From: Calamus simplicifolius
Taxonomy: Eukaryota > Streptophyta > Magnoliopsida > Arecales > Arecaceae
Length of the DNA stretch: 64,000 nucleotides
Direction of reading: 5' to 3'
NCBI GenBank assembly: GCA_900491605.1
Contig: UESW01004075.1
Span: 701,587 to 765,586, forward strand
Part shown: in pieces, positions 56,690-64,000 of the stretch
Layout of the letters: each line of letters begins with the position of its first letter
How positions within the stretch are numbered: the first letter of the stretch is position 1
The notes under the pieces: generated by a model
Database searches by the model: none
What the model was told of the DNA's origin: nothing
What the model saw: the letters and a program-made list of their open reading frames with translations, nothing else
Made by a program: the position numbers and the translations under genes

Positions 56690-58498
56690 ATGTCTACACA
56701 AGGTGGAGATGGATCTGATTCACAACCTCCTTATGATCCTCATCGCGATAAGGGGAAAAGGATAGCCTCATCAAATGAAAAATCAAAAAGAGGATTTTCT
56801 CGTAGCTTGACATTGGAGAAAGCTATTGAAGATAACAAAAAAAATCCTTTACCTGTGCAGTTTGATATTGCAAATGATAATGATCCTGATCATCGGGAGA
56901 CCGCCACTTATAAACCTATAGGAAGAAATGGCAAGTTGTTCAATAATCATATGGCCCAGGTAGTTCGACAGGTCATAGATCATTCTGTGTTGTCTTGGAA
57001 GAAGGTTTCACCGGTCGAAAAGGAAATTGTGATGAATAGTATGCATGTAAGTAACTTTTTGATTATACCTTTTAGTAAATAAGTTTATTTTTTATGATAT
57101 TATAATGTTGCATTTATTGTTCGAATTAATTTTTCAATAATGTGCAGGAGAAGTTTGTTTTTGAATCCAGTGATCTCATCAATGATGCGATTGATCAGTC
57201 GATGAGCAACAACTGGAGAGATTCTCGTTATCGATGGCATCAACACTTTAAAGAAATTGGTGGCGAAGATGATCCACAAATGGCAAAGACAAAGAGGCCT
57301 CATACTTTGTCTAGACAAGATATTTGGGAACGTCTTTGTGACCATTGGGCAACTGAGCAAGCAAAGGTAAGTATCTTTAAAAAATTAATTAAGATTTGTA
57401 GTTCAATTTTTGTAGTAATTTTCTTGAATCCCAAATTTATTTAAACTATTTTTAAAATTTTGTTTTTTCAGAAAAAGGGAAAGAGTAATTCTATAAATAG
57501 GAAGAAAAGAATGTTTGAAAGTTGCCATGGATCTAGCTCTTTCACTGCACATCGATACAAAATGGTACATAAATATTGATTTTCGACAATTAATATTTTT
57601 ACATGTAACTTATGTTGTATGTTTCTAATATTACTTTTAAAACAGATGAATACGGTGACAAAAGAATTGCCCAATCCTATTGAGCATTTCAAGGACATGC
57701 ATTGTAGTCAATCAACTGGGTGGATCAACGACGTTGCAAAACAAAGATTTGTATGTTGTTCTTGCTTTTCTATTGCGTAAGATAAGCAGTATTCACCAAT
57801 GCCCATCTAAAATTGAGCTTTTAGCTTTAATCTTATATTATGATCATTTGATTGTGCAACTTAGTGAAGGCAACTATGGATTTCCCAAATGAACTTCATA
57901 TGATTTAACTTAGTTCAAAATTAAGCTAGATTTAAGCATAGATAGATATCTTATATATTTGAACTTATTTTTCATGATTTATCAACATTACTGACATAAT
58001 CTTCTTGAAGAGAAGTTCAATAATTTATTTTTGAATTGATTAATTTTGTAGGAAGATATGCTTCAATGCCGCACATCGTTATCCACCCAGGAAGATGGCT
58101 CTAATAGTGGAAATATTAATGAGGGTGACATTGTTGATGACGTTCTTGGCACACGTCCGAGCTATCGCAAAGGTTGGGGATCGATTCCTAGAATGAAGGC
58201 AGCAAAGAGACCTCGACAGAAGAATTCTGCCTCTACCTCTAGTCAGGATGCATCACATTGGACTGCAGTTGTTGAAGGTATGCGTGAGCAACTTATGCGT
58301 CAGGAACAAGTAATTCAGGGATTACTTGCTGCATTTGCTTCTGCTGGGTTTAATGCTCCTATTCTTCCCTCAATTAATATACAATCAAGTTCAGCATCGG
58401 CTACAGGCAACACTACATTGCCTTCACCACATTCATCATCGCCTCCTTCACATATGCATCCGCCTCAACCTCCGCCTCCGCCTCCGCCTTCACAGTAG
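56690..58498 (+). CDS. CACTA second gene, TNPA-like / Transposase_24 family protein, five exons
   Basis: Exons 56690-57046, 57148-57366, 57472-57564, 57646-57750 and 58052-58498, all GT-AG and all phase 0, giving 406 aa. The start is MSTQGGDGSDSQPPYDPHRD. The middle (about residues 110-220) has the plant Transposase_24 pattern: IWERLCDHWATEQ followed by a basic linker, then GSSSFTAHRY. The last exon has a basic stretch (RMKAAKRPRQKN), a helical segment (VEGMREQLMRQEQVIQGLLAAF, probable coiled coil) and a proline-rich end. In En/Spm-type elements the companion protein binds subterminal repeats and helps bring the ends together. It lies 179 bp downstream of the TNP2 stop in the same direction. 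No breaks seen. Confidence 0.8.
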
Positions 58499-58814
58499 TA
58501 TGTTTTGATGTTTATCTTTTGTTGCCATTATATAAAAATTTTGTATATGTAATGGATATTGTATGTAAAGGATCAGGTATCCTTAGTTTCTTTAGTTTAG
58601 TTTAGTTGCTGCTGAAACTGCTGAAATTGCTGAAACTTTATCTATCAGGTATTCTCAGCTTCTTTTTGTACTCTAATGACCATCAACATTGGCAATTTAA
58701 AGTGTTGTGGAAATAATTAAGTTTTTTTCTATAATTTTTACAGGATAATCTTTCTAGGGGGAATATTGGAGCTGTTAAGGTTCTTAGATGCAACTCCCTG
58801 CTTAAGATTTTTTT

Positions 58815-59753
58815 TAACTGTTATTGCTGGGATGGGATCTGATCTTTTTGGCTCTTATGCTGAGTCTTCCTGTGCTGCCCTTGTTGTTGCTTCAATCTCA
58901 TCCTTTGGAATCAACCATGATTTACTGCGATGTGCTATCGTTGCTTATTAGCTCTATAGGTATCATTGTTTGTTTGATCACTACACTGTTTGCAACTGAC
59001 TTCTATGAAATAAAGGCAGTGAAGGAGATTGAGCCTGCACTGAAGAAGCAGCTTATAATCTCAACTTCTCTTATGACCATTGGCATTGCAATTATCAGTT
59101 GGATTGCCCTCCCATCTAGCTTCACAATCTTCAATTTTGGCTCCCAGAAGCAAGTGACAAACTGGTAAGTAATATTTATGTTCTTTTGCTTGGAGGTGGT
59201 TATTTTTTGATGCTTATCTAATGATGATTTGGAATGTTATCTCCAGGCAGCTGTTCTTCTGTGTTGCAGTTGGTCTATGGGCTGGGCTGGTTATTGGCTT
59301 TGTCACCGAGTACTACACAAGCAATGCATACAGGTGAAACTTCTCTTTTTTTATGAGTTGTGACAGATTATTTTTGTATCCAGTGGCTCACTGGTAGTCT
59401 GGCAAATCTTCCTCTTTTGTAGTCCGGTGCAAGATGTAGCCGATTCCTGCAGAACTGGAGCTGCCACTAATGTTATTTTTGGTCTTGCTTTGGGATACAA
59501 GTCTGTGATAATTCCAATTTTTGCCATTGCTGTCAGCATTTTTGTTAGCTTTAGTCTTGCTGCCATGTATGGTATTGCTGTTGCTGCTCTAGGCATGTTG
59601 AGCACCATTGCTACTGGGCTGGCCATTGATGCCTATGGCCCCATCAGTGACAATGCTGGAGGCATTGCTGAGATGGCTGGAATGAGCCACAGGATACGTG
59701 AGAGAACTGATGCACTTGATGCCGCAGGCAATACCACTGCTGCCATTGGAAAG
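58815..59753 (+). pseudogene. Captured fragment of vacuolar H+-pyrophosphatase (type I V-PPase)
   Basis: Three exons with their introns: about 58815-59164, 59247-59333 and 59423-59753. They encode the middle third of the pump: GMGSDLFGSYAESSCAALVV, then FATDFYEIKAVKEIEPALKK, then WAGLVIGFVTEYYTSNAYS, then DVADSCRTGAATNVIFGLAL, and the end GNTTAAIGK. The enzyme couples pyrophosphate hydrolysis to proton transport across the tonoplast. Here N- and C-terminal thirds are missing. Two single-base deletions near 58919-58942 (where TTTACTGCG and CTATCGTTG stand) break exon 1. The DNVGDNVGD substrate motif that normally precedes GMGSDLFG is absent, with ATTGCTG directly before it. The last exon ends at a normal donor (59754) with no next exon. 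It is DNA-level capture, since introns are kept. Confidence 0.88.
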
Positions 59754-60065
59754 GTAAACAAAATCATTTTCTTCTTCCTTGTTGCTAGCAAACATGTGAT
59801 TGTAGTTCAGTTTTAGAGATATTTTGAGGTAATTGCATATTTGAGAGGTTTGAGCTTGAAGCTATGATGATTCAACTTCGCCTTTGCACATTATATCAGT
59901 AATAATGTATTCCTATTTGCACATTATATCAGTAATGAGCCCATCATTTTTTTTTTGACTCTATAAACCTTTTAGAGAGATCATTGTTGATTTCTCTTTC
60001 CCTCCCTCTCACTCTTATGTGCGCAAACAGGAAGCACCTGAGTTGAACTATAGCTTGCATCTGAT

Positions 60066-60090
60066 CTCTCTCTCTCTCTCTCTCTCTCTT
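60066..60090. repeat. (CT)n microsatellite
   Basis: A TCTCTCTCTCTCTCTCTCTC run between the V-PPase and IQD fragments, close to where the two captured pieces must meet. Confidence 0.9.
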
Positions 60091-60188
60091 TAACTGCTTT
60101 TACAAACTGTGGAACATATAGATATATGGGAGAATTCAATGGAGAAAAGTCCTTGATGCTGTCTGATATCTGTATAATTTTGATGCAG

Positions 60189-61380
60189 TCACGCAGGGCA
60201 TTTCGTGCACTTAAGGGCATCATAAGGCTGCAGGCATTAGTTCGAGGGCACTTGGTAAGGAGACAAGCAGTTGTAACCCTACGCTCTTTGCAGGGAATTG
60301 TAAGGTTACAAGCATTGATTCGTGGGCGGCGAGTCAGGCTTTCTGGTATTGGGCCTTGAAGTCGATGCAAAATGTCGTCAGGGAAAGGATGTGGTACATA
60401 TTCTGACCTTGGGACTTTTAAGCTCCAAAAAATTAACTTAGTAGAAGTGTAACTTGTTCTTTATTTTTTTGTTCTTTCTATGAAATGATCCTCCTGGTTG
60501 TGGATGTAAATGTTGCACTACTTCTGAAGGAATTTTAGCCTCATAATCTTGATTTACTACATTGTCGGTCAGACTGGTGGGTTATCACTGATTTGTTATT
60601 GTTAGTCCAGTTGCCTTGCTGATGTTGTGTTATGAAAACAAGGTCTCTGATATGGTAGTTCTCTGACAATGAAGTTTTTCTAATTCCATTTTTGCACTCT
60701 CTATTGGGGAAGAGTACTGACTTGCCCTGTGAGTACGTGTTTTTGGAGAGTGTGTTTGGTGAAAGGGAAGGCAGGAAATAAGTGGTGTGCATGCAAATGT
60801 GCATTCGGTTGTTTGTGACACCAAAATTTCATAAATTGTAAGAACAACATGCTTGCGTGCATTGCATTTCATTTTCTAATCTTAATAGAGTCGGACACAT
60901 TTGTTTGTTCAAGCTTTGCTTGCATCTTAATCAATTCACCATAAGGTCTTTGGAAAGGCTGCACCAGTTTATTGGACTTTCTAATCTCCATGTGTTGAAG
61001 ATTGTTTTGTCTTTCTTTTCAGGGTGCTAAACAGTTGAAAACTTGGAATAAAAAACTGTCAACTAATGCATTTATTTGTAAGGTATGTTGCATTAGAGCT
61101 GCTAGAATGATGAGATCATGTTTTTCAGAAAACTTCTTCATATGCTGACAGTCAATGCTATATCTACTTAGCTGGTCAAACAAGCTTTGCATGATTTTCC
61201 AGCATACATATTGAGCTTTGGTCTGGTTTATTAGATGTTAATTTGACAAGAAGATATCACTTGTTCTTTTGCTGCAGCTTCTTTCTGCATCGGCTGTTAC
61301 ATGTCCTCTGAGAATCATGTATGATGATGGGGAACCCAATTCAGTCTTGAGCTGGATGGAGCGCTGGACGTCCTATCGTG
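60189..61380 (+). pseudogene. Captured fragment of an IQD (IQ67-domain) calmodulin-binding gene
   Basis: Exon 1 starts at 60189 after GATGCAG. It encodes RRAFRALKGIIRLQALVRGH and LQGIVRLQALIRGRRVRLSG, the second and third IQ motifs (RLQALVRG, RLQALIRG) of the plant IQ67 domain. One extra C at about 60350-60356 (GGGCCTTGAAG) shifts the frame and gives a stop; beyond it the other frame continues LEVDAKCRQGKD. Exon 2 (61023-61082, TWNKKLSTNAFICK) and exon 3 (from 61278, CPLRIMYDDGEPNSVLSWMERWTS) match the region after IQ67 in IQD proteins. IQD proteins bind calmodulin and link it to microtubules and membranes. First IQ motif, start and end are missing. Similarity fades after about 61380. Confidence 0.85.
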
Positions 61381-61568
61381 TTTGCTCCATTTTTCGCGGC
61401 ACATGGAGGCATCCTCTTCAATATCTTCTGAGAAGAGAGGCTCCCAGGCCAATGCTGCACTTAGAGAAGTGGCAGCATCTCCATTCTTCACCACCATATA
61501 TGTTGACAGCTTATCCTCCTTGTTTTGTCTTTGTTTACAAGCATAGTGTTTTGTTGTAACAATTACTC

Positions 61569-61572
<4 letters not shown>

Positions 61573-61622
<50 letters not shown>
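61573..61622. repeat. (TA)n microsatellite
   Basis: About 25 TA units. It lies between the end of the IQD fragment and the subterminal hairpin array of the CACTA element. Confidence 0.95.
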
Positions 61623-61625
<3 letters not shown>

Positions 61626-61737
61626 GTTATCAACAATGATGCTATGAGTTTGTATTCGCTGTCTCTTCTTGCTCGCTGCTTGATGATCATGTAAGTTGAT
61701 CAATGGAAAATGCCATGAACCTCTTTTAATTTCTTAA

Positions 61738-62608
61738 TTTTTACCTACGGTTTTAGAGTTTTTTTTTTGTAGGAAAAGAAAATATTAAAAATTATTATTA
61801 GCTATTTTTTTTCTACGATTTTAAGAAAATTCATAGGTAAAGATATGGGTAAAAAAATATATTTTTTTGATTTTTTTATATGATTTTGAGGCTTTTCGTA
61901 GGGAAACAAATCATTAAATATTATTATTAGCCAATTTTTCCTACGATTTTAGGGTTTTCGTAGGGAAAGAAATCATTAAAAATTATTATTAGCCAATTTT
62001 TTCCTACGATTTTAAGAAAAATCGTAGGGAAAGAAGTGGATAAAAAAAATTCTTGATTTTTTCCCTACGATTTTGAAGTTTTTCGTAGGGAACGAAATCA
62101 TTAAAAATTTTTATTACCTAACATTTCCCTACGAGTTTAAGGTAAATCGTAGGGAAAGATGTGTATAAAAAAATATTTTTTCCTATTTTCCCTACGATTT
62201 TAGGGTTTTTCATAGGGAAAATTTTTTTTAAAAATTATAATTAGCCAATTTTTCCCTACGATTTTAAGACAAATCGTAGGGAAAGGTATTGATAAAAAAT
62301 ATATTTTTTTAATTTTTCCCTATGATTTTAAATTTCGTAGGCAATAGTTTTTAAAATTTAAATTTGAATTTCAAATTCTTCTCATTCTTTCCCTACGAAT
62401 TATGATCTTTACCTACGAAAAAAATTGTAGGGAAAAGGTCTGATCTATGCCTACAATTTTTAAAAGTCGTAGGCAAAGGCTTTCCATACGCACTTTTCCC
62501 TACGATTTTTTTATACTTTTGCCTACGACAGAAATCGTAGGGAAAGGCTTTACCTACGATTTTTTCTCTTTCCCTACGAAAAAAATCGTAGGCAAAAGTG
62601 ATTTTTTT
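61738..62608. repeat. Subterminal hairpin repeats of the CACTA element
   Basis: About twelve imperfect hairpins of the form CCCTACGATTTT...AAAATCGTAGGG, for example at 61939-61968, 62002-62033, 62061-62094, 62125-62158, 62188-62220 and 62251-62285. Starts are about 60-65 bp apart. Spacers alternate between AAAWTTATTATTAGCCAA-type and GATAAAAAAATAT-type sequence. Such arrays are where the companion protein binds in CACTA transposons. Near the end the motif variant CCTACGA with GTAGGCAAA merges into the terminal repeat. Confidence 0.85.
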
Positions 62609-62614
62609 GTAGTG
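62587..62614 (-). repeat. Right terminal repeat of the CACTA transposon
   Basis: On the minus strand the end reads CACTACAAAAAAATCACTTT, the classical CACTA terminus, then GCCTACGATTTT. The next three bases outside are TCA (62615-62617), where one copy of the 3-bp target duplication should be. No matching left terminus with CACTACAAAAAAAT was found in 44-52.7 kb. Confidence 0.85.
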
Positions 62615-64000
62615 TCATTCTGGTCATCTGAAGACAAAGTCAAGTCTTCCGCTGGAACCGAAGGTGGTCCGAAGTTGGAACAAGCTAGTCTCCGCGATTC
62701 TTCCAGAGAAACCATAGAAATCATAATAAAATTGCTTTGGAGCAAGGGTACGATAGTTTCTAAGCTTTGGCTAATAAGCGCATACAATTCAAATCATGTA
62801 TAGAAAAAAAATACAATCTATAAAATATTCATTGAAAAAGAAATATTTCTAGATTACTCGGATCAGTTTGCATATAGTGCAGGAGCGAGCAAATGGTAAT
62901 CAAGAGACTGATAAGAAAAAAGTTACGCTTATGTAACTTCATATGATTTATTTTTCCTATTTCCTAGCTATAGCAAGACACGGACTAAAATATTTTGATA
63001 AAAATATTACATAAAATGGAATGGTGATTTTGATAGACAATATAACAAACACATGGGTCCAATTTACTATTTACTTTTGACATGGTTTCCATTTAGCCAC
63101 AATTTTAGGCAAATTGTTCTTATTGTTGTATGAATAATATTTTTTAACAAAATAATGGAAGAGAGCCTACTATATATTCATTAGATATAAAATGAGAAAA
63201 AGAGGAGAGAAATGAATATATATATATATATATACCCAGTCAATTTTTCCAACATCTTTAAATTTTAGCCCTTTAGGTCTAATTTTAATTAGTTCCTGAC
63301 TTTTCTCATCCAGTTAAAGAACAAGAACTGTAGGAACTTTTATAACTTCATTTTTTTCTATTCCTAATTTTTCTTCTTCCCAATAGATTTCCACTCTCCA
63401 TCCAAACTGGATGGGTTACGGGATAGAAAAATGACATTTACTGTAAACTCATCCAAATACTGGAACAAACGAGTGCTACCATTTCATCATGAAGATTGAA
63501 GTGCCACATTGTACTTCAAACTCAAATAATTAATATGTAATTGTAATCAATGGTGCTCCCAATATTATTAAAATACAAAAATGTTTCCATTTTCTAGTGA
63601 CCAAGAAGAGCTGCAGGGCAAACCATTTTAAAAGGTCTATAACCTCCTCCAAATACTAGGCCGGAGTTCCCGGATTTAAAGTAAGAAAATTTCGGTCATA
63701 TATCTTTTTCGATCTATTTAAAATCTACCAAATACCAAAGATATAGAACACTCCTGGCCAAAGGAAATATCTTCGGGTTGCAAAGGATCAGTTAGTCATT
63801 TGGCCAGAGGAAACATCAGGTAAAAATGATCACACTGATCACCAAGAATGTGTATATAAAGTGCTCAATCTTGTACTCTGAACTTAAAGAAAAATGTATA
63901 TGAGTGATTCAAATGATTTAGCAAAACAAATATTAATTAGAATAGCCCACTAATTGCAAAATTTATTCCATACAATACCATTGTGTAAAACAAAAATAAA
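62615..64000. other. Right flank, no gene established
   Basis: An open plus-strand stretch directly after the CACTA end (about 62620-62746, SSEDKVKSSAGTEGGPKLEQ and onwards) stops near a donor-like AAGG/GTACGATAG. It could be a host exon but I do not recognise it. The rest is AT-rich, with a (TA)n run near 63218-63232. Confidence 0.4.

Larger units (their letters stand above)
52354..62614 (+). mobile_element. CACTA (En/Spm) transposon with captured host gene fragments, left end not found
   Basis: Right terminus at 62614, subterminal array, two transposon genes (52757-56511 and 56690-58498), and fragments of three unrelated host genes on both sides of them. The left limit given here is only the first captured exon; the element must begin further left or has lost its left end. 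Capture of host fragments with introns is well known in plant CACTA elements. Here the captured pieces share the orientation of the transposase genes, so read-through chimeric transcripts are possible. Confidence 0.7.

Noticed and set aside
58766..59753. V-PPase as a functional host gene
   Set aside because: Only the middle third is present, with two frame-breaking deletions and loss of the DNVGDNVGD motif, next to an unrelated IQD fragment inside a CACTA element.
61738..62608. Possible rRNA/tRNA or microRNA gene cluster because of hairpins
   Set aside because: The hairpins are the subterminal repeats of a CACTA transposon leading directly into its terminus; no tRNA or rRNA features.
62447..62803. 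118-codon plus-strand open frame
   Set aside because: Starts inside the hairpin array and runs over the transposon end; not one gene.

Overview
The window is nuclear DNA of a flowering plant. It has long AT-rich introns with GT-AG splice sites, plant-type LTR retrotransposons (Tat-like Gypsy, Sirevirus-type Copia), an En/Spm (CACTA) DNA transposon and a plant UPF3 gene with an AAACCCTAA box in its leader. The transposon families fit a monocot, possibly a palm, but that is a weak inference.

Layout. 1-311 is unassigned. 312-6932 is a minus-strand Tat-like Gypsy element: LTRs 312-1120 and 6105-6932, primer site beside the right LTR, gag start on the minus strand, a broken antisense ORF near the left LTR, and an oppositely oriented RT/RNase H fragment in the middle. 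9205-21289 is the one complete host gene, UPF3 of nonsense-mediated mRNA decay, on the minus strand in 11 coding exons (573 aa predicted). 22298-23640 is the 3' end of a minus-strand LINE. 23640-25795 is very AT-rich with MITE-like repeats.

25795-44560 is a three-level nest. An old plus-strand Copia element (gag at 25.8-26.55 kb, integrase/RT at 42.5-44.56 kb) was split by a non-autonomous minus-strand element (26553-42490, target duplication GGAAT). The right LTR of that element was split in turn by a 10.5-kb Sirevirus-like Copia element (31475-41967, target duplication ATTTG). The Sirevirus carries arrays of a palindromic decamer, GAGYCGACYC, spaced at about two helical turns. They lie in each LTR and again just upstream of the envelope-like ORF.

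44950-47435 is a decayed, rearranged relic that looks like an endogenous caulimovirid. 47436-52353 is gene-like non-coding DNA of unknown origin. 52757-58498 holds the two genes of a CACTA transposon: a TNP2-type transposase, open apart from a 133-bp assembly duplication around a single N, and a five-exon TNPA-like gene. Around them lie spliced fragments of three unrelated host genes in the same orientation: a copper-type P1B-ATPase exon (52354-52420), vacuolar H+-pyrophosphatase exons (about 58815-59753) and IQD calmodulin-binding exons (60189-about 61380). A 0.85-kb array of subterminal hairpins follows, then a terminal GTAGTG at 62614. This is best read as a CACTA element that captured gene fragments. 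Its left end was not found.

How the parts relate. UPF3 is the only gene with a complete predicted host function. The rest is a record of successive transposition, with a datable order of insertion. The best candidates for new biology are the helically phased decamer arrays of the Sirevirus and the multi-gene capture in the CACTA element.
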